Source: UBA2396 sp038042175
Lineage (GTDB): Bacteria; Planctomycetota; Phycisphaerae; Phycisphaerales; UBA1924
Length of the DNA: 64,000 nucleotides
Reading direction: 5' to 3'
Assembly: GCA_964358855.1 (NCBI GenBank)
Contig: CAYHQQ010000016.1
Span: 7,247-71,246, forward strand
The position numbers were made by a program, and so were the translations under genes. How positions within the stretch are numbered: the stretch's first letter is position 1; each line of letters starts with the position of its first letter. Below, piece after piece: positions 1 through 7,308 of this stretch. Under the pieces are notes generated by a model. The model saw nothing but the letters and a program-made list of their open reading frames with translations. It was not told the origin of the DNA and ran no database searches.

Positions 1-659
1 TGTTTCTCGGGTGTCAGCCCCGCGTCGATGATCGCCTGGTTGAACGCCTGGGGGTTCATCGGGCCCGCCCCACGCATCGACATCACCGACGAGACAAACT
101 CCGACCCCTCGTTGGCCGACTCGGTGACGGCAAACAGCGCCGCCGAGAGGACCTCGGCCGAAGCAGACGCTGCGCTGACAGCGACGGGCCCGAGCGTTCG
201 GGTCTGCCTGGCGAACTCCTCGGGAGATCGCTCCTTGAACGAGCCGGCAAAGTCGCGGGCGTCCAGCAGCGTCTGCCCCTGCAGCCCCGAGAAGTCGACG
301 AGCACCTTGTCCTGGGCATCGATCACGCTCAGACGGACCTTCTCGGTCCCCGTCGCGCTGGGAGTGATGCCGTCGGAGACCTCGATCTCGGCGATGAGCC
401 CGTCGGGACCGATCCGTTCTCGGAACGGACGGCTCTGCCCGCGCCGCAGCCAGGCGTCGATCGCGCCCTGGATGCCGCGCTTGACGTGGTGCGATTCCAG
501 AAGCCCGATCTGCCGTCGGGCCGAGAGCCCATGCGCAGACTGACGGCTCATCACAACGGCAGTGAGCAGCGTCAGCGACACCGTGATCATGATGACCAAA
601 GGCATCACAAACGCCCGGCGAAGGCGAGAGCGGCGGGGTTGGAACGGTCGACGCGTCAA
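1..659 (-). CDS. GspK-like minor pseudopilin, partial (runs off left edge)
   Basis: The open frame continues to the window edge, so about 219 N-terminal residues are seen. The likely start is a TTG whose last two bases overlap the TGA of the upstream gspJ-like gene (TTGA), which fits translational coupling. A basic N-terminus is followed by a hydrophobic segment (about residues 17-36, with MPLVIMITVSLTLL), then RQIGLLESHHVKRGI and an acidic, Ala-rich globular region. There is no Glu at position 5 of a mature pilin helix, as is usual for GspK/PilX-type minor pseudopilins. Position as last visible gene after gspJ supports GspK, the tip subunit of the type II secretion pseudopilus. The family call rests on context and the N-terminus only. 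Confidence 0.6.
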   Translation of the reverse strand, partial: MTRRPFQPRRSRLRRAFVMPLVIMITVSLTLLTAVVMSRQSAHGLSARRQIGLLESHHVKRGIQGAIDAWLRRGQSRPFRERIGPDGLIAEIEVSDGITPSATGTEKVRLSVIDAQDKVLVDFSGLQGQTLLDARDFAGSFKERSPEEFARQTRTLGPVAVSAASASAEVLSAALFAVTESANEGSEFVSSVMSMRGAGPMNPQAFNQAIIDAGLTPEK

Positions 660-1729
660 TTCTGTTCGCCCTTGGGTCCGATCTTGATGAGATTCCTGAC
701 CCGTGGTGGTGAGCCGCTCGGCGTGCCTTTGATGGTCGAGCCTGGGAGGGGACCGCCCTCCACGGGAATGGCGCCGGCGTCGGCGGAGGTCGAGGTGGCG
801 CCGGAATTGAGGGCGCCGCCCGCTTCGAGTCCCGACAAGGTGACCTCGGCGCCGACCGTGTAATCGACCTCCAGGAGCCACTCGGTGCGGGCGCCGTTGG
901 CAAGTTCGAGGGTGACCTTGACGTACGCGGGAAGATCATTGGACCAGGTGACCTCGATCGCCTCGTGCCACTCGTCCTTCTGGAAGAACTGCCAGCGGCA
1001 CTGGATGATGTCGGAGAGGAGCCGCGTGGGATAGCCCGCGCTGGCCGCCAGCGGCCGCTCGTTCACGTCGCCCTCCTCGGCGGGCGGGGGAAGAGGGACC
1101 CACCACAGCTCCTGGACGTTCAGGGAGTTCTCGCGGGCGTCGAAGGCCGGGGCGGCCTCCTGTGCACGAAGGATGAACGCCCCGCGGATCGCCTGGGACC
1201 CGCCGTCGGTCGAGGTGTTGTTGCGGGCCGCTGTTTCCTGGACGATGTGATCGTCCTTGATCGACTTGAAATCGGCGGAGGAGGACTTGGTGGGCACGGG
1301 GGAGCGGGAGAGGACGACCTCCAGACGCTGCATCGTCTGCCCGAAGAAATCGGTCGAGTCGGCGGCGCCCAGCACGATGCGAGGCGGTGGCGGCCTCACA
1401 CCCGCGGGGTCGGACTTGGAGCCCCCGCTCGCGTCGCCCTTGGAAGTGTCGGACGACTCGGGCTTGCCCGAGGGCACGGGGGTCGCGCGGTTGGTGGCGT
1501 CGCCTGTGCTCCGGCGTTGCTGCGGGCGGTCGGACATGACCAGCGAAGTGAAAGTGTTGAGGAAGGCGCGGCGCGTGCGCTCGATCTCGTTGACGTGAAC
1601 GTACTGAGCGGCCAGGCGCCGATCGGACTTGTTCATCGCCGTGAAAACAGCGAAGGCCCCCATGACGACCAGCGTGGCGATCGCGCTGGCGAGGGTGAGC
1701 TCGAGGATGGTGAAGGCTCGACGCGTCAT
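656..1729 (-). CDS. gspJ: GspJ-like pseudopilin
   Basis: This 357-residue protein begins with a type III/IV prepilin signature: short basic leader, then FTILELTLASAIATLVV with Glu at mature position 5. The residue before the processing site is Ala (RRA/FTILE) rather than the usual Gly. A low-complexity Ser/Gly/Asp/Pro linker at about 95-120 and a loose C-terminal tail make it longer than typical GspJ (roughly 200 residues). It would be a minor pseudopilin at the tip of the type II secretion pseudopilus with GspI and GspK. Its start overlaps the stop of the upstream gspI copy (ATGA), so translation is coupled. GspJ rather than another minor pilin is inferred from gene order. Confidence 0.7.
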   Translation of the reverse strand: MTRRAFTILELTLASAIATLVVMGAFAVFTAMNKSDRRLAAQYVHVNEIERTRRAFLNTFTSLVMSDRPQQRRSTGDATNRATPVPSGKPESSDTSKGDASGGSKSDPAGVRPPPPRIVLGAADSTDFFGQTMQRLEVVLSRSPVPTKSSSADFKSIKDDHIVQETAARNNTSTDGGSQAIRGAFILRAQEAAPAFDARENSLNVQELWWVPLPPPAEEGDVNERPLAASAGYPTRLLSDIIQCRWQFFQKDEWHEAIEVTWSNDLPAYVKVTLELANGARTEWLLEVDYTVGAEVTLSGLEAGGALNSGATSTSADAGAIPVEGGPLPGSTIKGTPSGSPPRVRNLIKIGPKGEQN

Positions 1730-2328
1730 TTCTTGGCCCCTCCGCTGGCGGCACCGGTGCCCTTGGGAGCGGGACCGCCCCCTGGGAATTGTCCTGTCTT
1801 CATGTACTCAGAGAGAGCGCCCGCGCCGTACTTCTCGAGCATGCGCTTGCTGGAATCGGGGCGGGTCAAGGCCGCCAATGGATCGATGATCCGCGTGAGG
1901 ACGGCGTAGGGAGCGTTGGGAGTGAAGTTGAGGTAGCCGCCGCTCTCCTCGCTGAGCCAGACGCGGACCTTGACAATGTGGATGGCGTCCAGGCCGATGA
2001 CGTTCTCGCGCGAGTCGGCGGGAGCGGGGACGGCGGAGGTGATGTTGACGGTGCCGTGGTCGAGCTTGTACCGGTACTTCTCGCCGTTGATCCACTCGAT
2101 GAGCTCGCCCTCCTTGTCGGGCGATTGGGGGTCGTCGAGGTACATGAGGATGAGGCGGCTGGCGATCTCGGATGCGGCAAGGGTTTTCTGCTCGCGGGAG
2201 TGGGACTTGTGGACGTAGGAGAGGGCAGCCATCGAGGTCGTGGCGACCAGCCCGAGCAGGGCCATGGCGAAAACAACCTCAAGCATGGTGAGGCCGGTTC
2301 GGGCGAGGTTGGAGGGAGCGCGGGTCAT
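1726..2328 (-). CDS. gspI: GspI-like pseudopilin, copy 1
   Basis: A 200-residue prepilin-like protein: leader MTRAPSNLARTG, predicted cleavage after Gly13, then LTMLEVVFAMALLGLVATT with Glu5, followed by a periplasmic domain. The reading frame can start six codons upstream (2346), but the Met at 2328 matches exactly the start of the neighbouring paralogue and is preferred. Over the first 155 or so residues it differs from copy 2 at only about a dozen positions; the last 45 residues diverge. It ends in an ATGA overlap with gspJ. Function inferred: minor pseudopilin of type II secretion, processed by prepilin peptidase and inserted through the inner membrane. Confidence 0.7.
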   Translation of the reverse strand: MTRAPSNLARTGLTMLEVVFAMALLGLVATTSMAALSYVHKSHSREQKTLAASEIASRLILMYLDDPQSPDKEGELIEWINGEKYRYKLDHGTVNITSAVPAPADSRENVIGLDAIHIVKVRVWLSEESGGYLNFTPNAPYAVLTRIIDPLAALTRPDSSKRMLEKYGAGALSEYMKTGQFPGGGPAPKGTGAASGGAKK

Positions 2329-2406
2329 GGGGGGATGGAAAGTCAAAGGGTCATGGGGCGATGGTGCTCAAGAGAGCGGGTTCGAGCGTTGTGAGCACAA
2401 GCCGGG

Positions 2407-3009
2407 TCATTTCGACTTCCCTTCCGTGTCGGCGCCCGAGTCCTTGGGCGCCGGTGCGGTTCCGGGGAATTGGCCAGTCCTCGCGTACTCCATCACGGCA
2501 CTCCTGCCGTACTTGTCGGCCATGCGTTGAGTGGAATCAGGTCGGGTCAGGGCAACCCACGGATCGACGATCCGCGTGAGGACGGCGTAGGGTGCGTTGG
2601 GGGTGAAGTTGAGGGAGCCGCCGCTCTCCTCGCTGAGCCAGACGCGGACCTTGACGATGTGGATGGCGTCCAGGCCGATGACGTTTTTGGGGGCGTCGTC
2701 GGGGGCGGGGACGGCGGAGGTGAAGTTGACAGTGCCGTGGTCGAGTTTGTAGCGATACTTCTGGCCATTGATCCACTCGATGAGCTCACCCTCTTTGTCG
2801 GGTGACTGGGGGTCGTCGATGTACATGAGGATGAGGCGGCTGGCGATCTCGGACGCGGCGAGGGTTTTCTGCTCGCGGGAGTGGGACTTGTGGACGTAGG
2901 AGAGGGCCGCCATCGAGGTCGTGGCGACCAGCCCGAGCAGGGCCATGGCGAAAACAACCTCGAGCATGGTGAGGCCGGTTCGGGCGAGGTTGGAGGCGGA
3001 GCGGGTCAT
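2407..3009 (-). CDS. gspI: GspI-like pseudopilin, copy 2 (tandem paralogue)
   Basis: Second 200-residue copy directly upstream of copy 1, separated by about 80 bases. Same leader (MTRSASNLARTG), same cleavage site, same TMLEVVFAMALLG helix. Both have the same WINGxKYRYKLDHGTVN and VWLSEESGG segments. The C-termini differ (MADKYGRSAVMEYARTG here, MLEKYGAGALSEYMKTG in copy 1), as do scattered silent and missense positions, so this is a genuine old duplication rather than an assembly error. Two GspI-like subunits in one operon are unusual; they could be alternative tip subunits, or one could serve as GspH. Confidence 0.7.
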   Translation of the reverse strand: MTRSASNLARTGLTMLEVVFAMALLGLVATTSMAALSYVHKSHSREQKTLAASEIASRLILMYIDDPQSPDKEGELIEWINGQKYRYKLDHGTVNFTSAVPAPDDAPKNVIGLDAIHIVKVRVWLSEESGGSLNFTPNAPYAVLTRIVDPWVALTRPDSTQRMADKYGRSAVMEYARTGQFPGTAPAPKDSGADTEGKSK

Positions 3010-3045
3010 GGGGGCAAGGCAAAGAGTCAGGGAGTCACGGAATCA

Positions 3046-3090
3046 CATAGGTCTCATAGGTCCCATAGGTCTCATGGTTCTCATGGCTCA
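3046..3090. repeat. Short tandem repeat, five 9-bp units
   Basis: Five consecutive 9-base units based on CATAGGTCT lie at 3046, 3055, 3064, 3073 and 3082; the last two are degenerate (CATGGTTCT, CATGGCTCA). The array begins in the gap between gspI copy 2 and gspG and ends on the gspG stop codon. There are no spacers, so it is a microsatellite and not a CRISPR array. Confidence 0.8.
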
Positions 3091-3516
3091 GTTGGCTCTT
3101 GGGGCCTCGTTGTCCATGTTCCACACGTCGATGTCGTCGGGGGTGCCGATGACCTTGTCGGGGCCGGCGCTGCGCAGGTCGAAGGGGCGCTCGACGTTGG
3201 CGGTGTTGAGCTCGTAGTAGAACTCGCCCTTCCAGCCGTCCTTTATCTTGTTGCGGTCGAGATATCCGGGGACCAGGCCCGCCAAGGTCGCGGGGTAGGT
3301 GTTCTCCTGGGCGTTGTAGCTGTCCAGGGCCACCTTGATCGTGGCCAGGCTCTTCTTGGTCGCGCCGATCTTGCCCTTGACCATGAACGAGTTGTAGTTG
3401 AGGGCGGCCGTGGCCAGCAGCACGCCGATCACCACGAGCACGAACGTGAGTTCGAGCATCGAGAAGCCTCGGGCCATCGCACGCGTCGCGTGTCTTGCGG
3501 AACTTGTCGGGAGCAT
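3088..3516 (-). CDS. gspG: Type II secretion major pseudopilin GspG
   Basis: A 142-residue protein of the size expected for GspG. The ATG at 3516 has a GGAGG six bases upstream, giving a leader that ends MARG, then cleavage before FSMLELTFVLVVIGVLLAT with Glu5. After the helix come the features of GspG: TKKSLATIKVALDSYNAQENTYP, then LVPGYLD, KDGWKGEFYYEL, and a C-terminal PFDLRSAGPDKVIGTPDDIDVWN. The SAGPDxxxGTxDDI loop is the calcium-binding region typical of GspG. It is the main structural subunit of the pseudopilus in the inner membrane and periplasm. It follows gspF in the operon. Confidence 0.88.
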   Translation of the reverse strand: MLPTSSARHATRAMARGFSMLELTFVLVVIGVLLATAALNYNSFMVKGKIGATKKSLATIKVALDSYNAQENTYPATLAGLVPGYLDRNKIKDGWKGEFYYELNTANVERPFDLRSAGPDKVIGTPDDIDVWNMDNEAPRAN

Positions 3517-3558
3517 CGCAAACCTCCGGGATTGTCTGTTCGAGAACCTGCCTTGGGT

Positions 3559-3582
3559 GGCGCCGCTCTCCGGAGCGGTGCC
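3559..3582. repeat. Palindrome (GCGCCGCTCTCCGGAGCGG type)
   Basis: A near-perfect 24-base palindrome with the core CCGCTCTCCGGAGCGG sits between gspF and gspG. Two relatives built on GCTCTCCAGAGC occur at 18021-18078 after the ABC-F gene, so this is a dispersed hairpin element. Confidence 0.6.
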
Positions 3583-3587
3583 CGTCT

Positions 3588-4844
3588 TCAGCCGCTGACA
3601 CCCTCCACACGGCTGGTGACCGAGATCAGCGGGATCATGATCGAAAGCACGAGCGAACCGATCAAAAGGAACATCAGCACGATCATCGCCGGCTCGAGCA
3701 GGGCCAAAAGACGCGACGATCTTGTCTCCACCTCGTCGGCCATGTCGTTGGCCAGCGTGTCAAACGCGTTCTGCAGGTCGCCCGAGCGTTCGGCGGCGAT
3801 CAGCAGCCGGCGCGTCGGCAGGGGAAACGTCACCACCTCGTCGATGAGCACGCGGAGCACGCCCCCCTCGATGAGGCGCAGCCGAAGCCGGGAAAGTTCA
3901 CGCTTGAGCGTCGGATGTTTCAAAGCCGCCTCGCCCACGCCAAGAGCGTCCGAGAGCACCACGCCCGTGCGGGTCATCGCGCTCATCACCGTGAAGAAGC
4001 GGGCGCACTCCTGGGCCAGCACCACATCGCGAAGGAACGGAAGACGGCTCATCTGGGCCGCCACAAACGCGATCACCCGCGCTCGAAAGAGAAACAGCAG
4101 CGTCGCGAGCACGCCAAACCCGATGAGCAGCGGCATCGCGTTGTCGCGAAGGGTCACGCCCACCGAGTACACCACCTCGGTGAACCAGGGCATCGAGTCC
4201 ACCGCGTCCTTGAGGTTCTCGATGATGCTGGGAACCACCAGCGTCATCATCCCGATCGCAACCATGATGCTGATCGACAGCACCACGATCGGATACAGCA
4301 TGAGCGTCGCCGCCTTGCCGCGGATCGCGAGCTGGCGACGAACTGTGCCCGAAAGCTGCTTGGCCGCCCCGCCCAGATCGCCCGTGCGCTCGGCCGCCCG
4401 ATAAACCGCAATCGAAACGTGATCGAGCCCCCCCTCGGCCTGGCACGCGTCGGCGAAGCTCGAGCCCGAGGCCACCATGTCCCGCATCCGCGTCACACGG
4501 GGTTTCATGTCGCGCGAGACCGCCGAGGTGCACACGTCCAGAGCCTCAACCAACGGCACGCCGCGGGTGAGCAGCTGCGCAAGATTGCCGTGCAGTTCGG
4601 CCTGATCTTTCAGCGAAACGCGCCCCGGACCTGATCGTCCCATGCTGGGCAGAGCCCAGGACCGAAGGGGCACGAGGCGACGGCCGCGGAGCTGATCGGC
4701 GAGATTGCGGGGAGTTGTGGCGCGAAGGATTCCCCACTCGCGACCGCCGCCGGGCTTGGCGGCGTGAAAGAGATAGGCACGGGGCTCTTTGTTCTGAGGC
4801 ACACCCCGTACGCGAACCAAACTAGCTCGACTGGCCTCTGCCAT
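3588..4844 (-). CDS. gspF: Type II secretion inner-membrane protein GspF
   Basis: 418 residues from the ATG at 4844; longer upstream reading is GC-rich non-coding sequence. Two repeated GspF domains are visible. Domain 1 (about 90-215) starts with DQAELHGNLAQLLTRGVPL and contains AAERTGDLGGA. Hydrophobic segments lie at about 220-250 and 270-300. Domain 2 (about 300-400) starts AQECARFFTVMSAMTRTGV and contains IAAERSGDLQNAFDTLA, and it is followed by a final membrane helix (MIVLMFLLIGSLVLSIMIPLI). GspF is the polytopic platform protein linking the GspE ATPase to pseudopilus assembly. It is the first gene of this visible operon; gspE is not in the window. Confidence 0.9.
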   Translation of the reverse strand: MAEASRASLVRVRGVPQNKEPRAYLFHAAKPGGGREWGILRATTPRNLADQLRGRRLVPLRSWALPSMGRSGPGRVSLKDQAELHGNLAQLLTRGVPLVEALDVCTSAVSRDMKPRVTRMRDMVASGSSFADACQAEGGLDHVSIAVYRAAERTGDLGGAAKQLSGTVRRQLAIRGKAATLMLYPIVVLSISIMVAIGMMTLVVPSIIENLKDAVDSMPWFTEVVYSVGVTLRDNAMPLLIGFGVLATLLFLFRARVIAFVAAQMSRLPFLRDVVLAQECARFFTVMSAMTRTGVVLSDALGVGEAALKHPTLKRELSRLRLRLIEGGVLRVLIDEVVTFPLPTRRLLIAAERSGDLQNAFDTLANDMADEVETRSSRLLALLEPAMIVLMFLLIGSLVLSIMIPLISVTSRVEGVSG

Positions 4845-4991
4845 GTCCAATCGTACTCCAAACCGGGGTCGGGCGTCGCTGAAACCACGTGTCCGAGCGT
4901 GCCGAGCCGTCTCTGTCCATCGGATACAGCGCGTCCACTCCCTGAACAGTTTGATCCCAACCTCCGAAGGGCCACAATTGTGCATCCCCCT

Positions 4992-5016
4992 CCTCCCCCG
5001 CGCCCCGCGGGGGAGG
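4992..5016. repeat. GC-rich hairpin in the gspF/tdh divergent region
   Basis: An 11-bp perfect stem (CCTCCCCCGCG with its complement) closes a three-base loop in the 290-base gap between the divergent gspF and threonine dehydrogenase genes. It is followed by a G-rich region. No confident promoter hexamers were found in this gap. Confidence 0.6.
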
Positions 5017-5134
5017 TGGCCGAGTCCGCGAAGGCCGGAGGGGGTGAGTCCACCCTCGGCCATCGACGGCACTTTGATCCGACCGGTAACCCAGTTCCAT
5101 CGACCCGGCGCCAACCCGCCCCTCGGAATCCAAA

Positions 5135-6229
5135 ATGACAACCGCCCCAGCACGCCCGGCCGCCACGTCTTCTACGTCCACCCAAACCATGCGTTCGCTC
5201 TTCAAGCACCACGCGGGCGTTGGGCTCAAGTTTGACGGCGTGCGGCCCAAGCCCAAGTGCGGCGCCCGCGATGTCCTGATCCGGGTGTCCAAGGTCGGCA
5301 TCTGCGGCACCGATCGGCACATCTGGGAGTGGGACCAGTGGGCCGCCGGACGCATCCCCGTCGGCATCGTCACCGGCCACGAGTTTGTCGGGATCATCGA
5401 GGAGGTCGGTTCGGCCGTCACCAAGTACAAGCCGGGCCTGCGGGTGAGTGCCGAGGGTCACATCACCAACTGGACCGATTACAACAGCCGCACCGGCAAC
5501 GCCCACATCGCCAGCGACACCCGCATCGTCGGGATCGATCGCGACGGCTGCTTCGCCGACTACGTCTGCGTCCCCGAAGAGAACGTGTGGCCCGTGCACG
5601 CGAAGATCCCCGACAAGGTGGCCGCCGTGCTCGACCCCTTGGGCAACGCCGTGCACACTGTGATGGCTGCGGGCGTTTCGGCCAAGAGCGTGCTGATCAG
5701 CGGCGTGGGAATCATCGGCCTCATGGCCGTCACGGTGGCCAGGGCCGCCGGCGCCGGACGCATCTTCTGCACCGATGTGAACCCGGTGCGCCTCGCGCTC
5801 GCGAAGAAGCTCGGAGCGGTCGAGGCGTACGACGTGCGCCAGGGCGACGCCTACGTCAACGACATCAAACGAGCCTGCCGCGGCGAGGGCGTCGACGTCA
5901 TGCTGGAGATGAGCGGCGCCGCATCCGCCTTTGACCAAGGCTTCCGCGCCATGCGCAACGGCGGCACGGCCGCCATCCTGGGCATCCCCAGCAAGCCCAT
6001 CACCTGGAACATCACCGAGCACGTGGTCTTCAAGGGCGCGACGGTGCTGGGGATCAATGGCCGCAAGATGTTCGAGACGTGGTACCAGATGGAAGAGCTC
6101 TTGCTCAGCGGCAAGCTCGAACTCGACGAGATCATCACCCACGAGTTCCCGATCGAACAGTTCGAGACGGCCTTCAAGACGATGATCTCGGGGGATGGGA
6201 TAAAGGTTGTGATGAGCGTGAATGCGTGA
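5135..6229 (+). CDS. tdh: L-threonine 3-dehydrogenase-like zinc alcohol dehydrogenase
   Basis: A 364-residue medium-chain dehydrogenase; homology suggests the true start may be the Met at 5189 (MRSLFKHHAG). Catalytic zinc ligands are present (GICGTDRH Cys; GHEF His-Glu). SAEGHIT, DPLGNAVHT, the Rossmann ISGVGIIGLMA and TDVNPVRLALAKKLGA, LEMSGAASAF, and NGRKMFETWYQM closely follow bacterial threonine dehydrogenase. The enzyme oxidises L-threonine to 2-amino-3-ketobutyrate with NAD. The lobe that normally carries four structural-zinc cysteines after EGHIT reads NWTDYNSRTGNAH here, so that zinc site is absent. No kbl gene is adjacent; a threonine aldolase gene lies at 45868. Confidence 0.82.
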   Translation: MTTAPARPAATSSTSTQTMRSLFKHHAGVGLKFDGVRPKPKCGARDVLIRVSKVGICGTDRHIWEWDQWAAGRIPVGIVTGHEFVGIIEEVGSAVTKYKPGLRVSAEGHITNWTDYNSRTGNAHIASDTRIVGIDRDGCFADYVCVPEENVWPVHAKIPDKVAAVLDPLGNAVHTVMAAGVSAKSVLISGVGIIGLMAVTVARAAGAGRIFCTDVNPVRLALAKKLGAVEAYDVRQGDAYVNDIKRACRGEGVDVMLEMSGAASAFDQGFRAMRNGGTAAILGIPSKPITWNITEHVVFKGATVLGINGRKMFETWYQMEELLLSGKLELDEIITHEFPIEQFETAFKTMISGDGIKVVMSVNA

Positions 6230-6254
6230 AGCATCGCGGGATGTTTGTGCATCA

Positions 6255-6353
6255 GAGCCCGACGCGCCAGCGAGGGAAGGCCTCTGGCCGCTAGGAGTGT
6301 GATTCAACGCGAAAGATCAACGGACGCGAATCTTCGCGGGCGAGCCTCGCTCT
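6255..6353. repeat. Palindromic element family A, copy 1
   Basis: Starts GAGCCCGACGCGCCAGCGAG and ends in a degenerate inverse of that sequence. It is closely similar along its length to 7081-7177, including GATCAACGGACGCGAA. It lies 26 bases after the tdh stop codon and directly before the SUKH gene. Confidence 0.8.
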
Positions 6354-6359
6354 ACCGAG

Positions 6360-7019
6360 TTGGCCGGCAAACTCAGATCCTCCGCCGAGGACTCCAAAGG
6401 AATGAAATCGCAAGCGTGGACGGACATCTTGAAAGTCTTGGAGCGATGGTCCCCTCTGGGCGAGACGAAGGCGTCCACCGGTGCGCGCCTGATTGGTCAC
6501 GTGCCCCACGTGGCGCCTCTGGCATATTTCCATTTGGTCTATCTGCCGCTGGGCACTCCAGAGATTGAACAGCTTGAGAAGCTCGCTCAACGACCGATTC
6601 CAAGGGCGTATTCAGAGTTCTTGAGCATCAGCAACGGTGCGAATCTGTTCAATGACAAACTGAGACTAAACGGTTTGCGGATGTCCTACAACAGAGATCC
6701 TGATGCGTCCTGCCTTCCCTACGCGTTGGAAACCGCGAACACACACGAGCGTCCGACAGGATCTCCAGATGATGTCGTGTTCTTCGGCGGTTACAGTTTC
6801 GACGGGTCGAGGCTTTGGATGCGTCCGGGTGATCCCAAGGTATATCGGTGCCCTCGCCGTGAGTTTCTGCCCACGCTCAATACGTGGCCGTCATTCGAGG
6901 CGATGCTTGAGGCGGAGGTGAATCGCCTCGCGTTGCGGTTTGACGAACGGGGAGTGCTCATCGATCCGAACACGCCGACGACACCGCCGGTCGATGGCGT
7001 CCCCCCGCCCGGGCATTAG
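6360..7019 (+). CDS. SMI1/KNR4 (SUKH) family protein
   Basis: A 219-residue soluble protein with a SUKH-type core: GTPEIEQLEKLAQRPIPRAYSEFL followed by SISNGANLF is the characteristic start of the fold, and FFGGYSFDGSRLW and NTWPSFEAMLEAEV follow in the expected order. There is no signal peptide. An internal Met at 6402 is an alternative start. SUKH proteins are often immunity proteins against contact-dependent or polymorphic nuclease and deaminase toxins. No toxin gene is adjacent, so an orphan immunity gene is the likeliest reading but is inferred. It is flanked on both sides by family A palindromic elements. Confidence 0.7.
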   Translation: MAGKLRSSAEDSKGMKSQAWTDILKVLERWSPLGETKASTGARLIGHVPHVAPLAYFHLVYLPLGTPEIEQLEKLAQRPIPRAYSEFLSISNGANLFNDKLRLNGLRMSYNRDPDASCLPYALETANTHERPTGSPDDVVFFGGYSFDGSRLWMRPGDPKVYRCPRREFLPTLNTWPSFEAMLEAEVNRLALRFDERGVLIDPNTPTTPPVDGVPPPGH

Positions 7020-7080
7020 TGTCGTGACCGAGCGGCGTCCCGAATCTGCCGTGAATTGCCGCGGATGCCCGGATCAATCA

Positions 7081-7177
7081 GAGCCCGACGCGCCAGCGAG
7101 GGAAGGCCTCGGGCCGCCAGCGGTGTGATTGGACACTTCGATCAACGGACGCGAACACTCGCTTGCGCGTCGTGCTC
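7081..7177. repeat. Palindromic element family A, copy 2
   Basis: Begins GAGCCCGACGCGCCAGCGAG and ends with an imperfect inverted copy (CACTCGCTTGCGCGTCGTGC). It lies 61 bases after the SUKH stop codon and upstream of the fic promoter. Confidence 0.8.
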
Positions 7178-7207
7178 TTTTAGGGCCGACCCCGGGCCGA
7201 TTTCGCC

Positions 7208-7246
7208 AACTGTCAATCAAACGCAATATTCAAGAAATTGACAGTT
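7208..7246 (+). promoter_or_regulatory. Inverted-repeat operator over the fic promoter
   Basis: Two perfect 10-base arms, AACTGTCAAT (7208-7217) and ATTGACAGTT (7237-7246), are separated by 19 bases. The downstream arm contains the TTGACA -35 box, so a dimeric repressor bound here would block transcription of the Fic gene. The repressor is unknown. Confidence 0.6.
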
Positions 7247-7266
7247 CGAGCCGATAGGGGTATACT
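7238..7266 (+). promoter_or_regulatory. Sigma-70 promoter of the fic gene
   Basis: Consensus TTGACA (7238-7243), a 17-base spacer, then TATACT (7261-7266). It is the best housekeeping promoter in the window and is more AT-rich than its surroundings. The start codon of the Fic gene is 43 bases downstream, behind GAGGTG. Confidence 0.8.
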
Positions 7267-7308
7267 CGGTTGAACTGGCAATCTGCTAGAATTGCGTTGA
7301 GGTGACAG

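Noticed and set aside
1726..3009. gspI duplication as assembly error
   Set aside because: The copies differ at scattered positions, in their C-termini and in flanking sequence, so they are distinct genes; read depth should still be checked.
3046..3090. Possible CRISPR array
   Set aside because: Repeat units are only 9 bases with no spacers and no cas genes are in the window.
5135..6229. Sorbitol or generic alcohol dehydrogenase instead of threonine dehydrogenase
   Set aside because: EGHIT, DPLGNAVHT and GREMFETWY-like motifs are specific to threonine dehydrogenases, although the missing structural zinc leaves some doubt.
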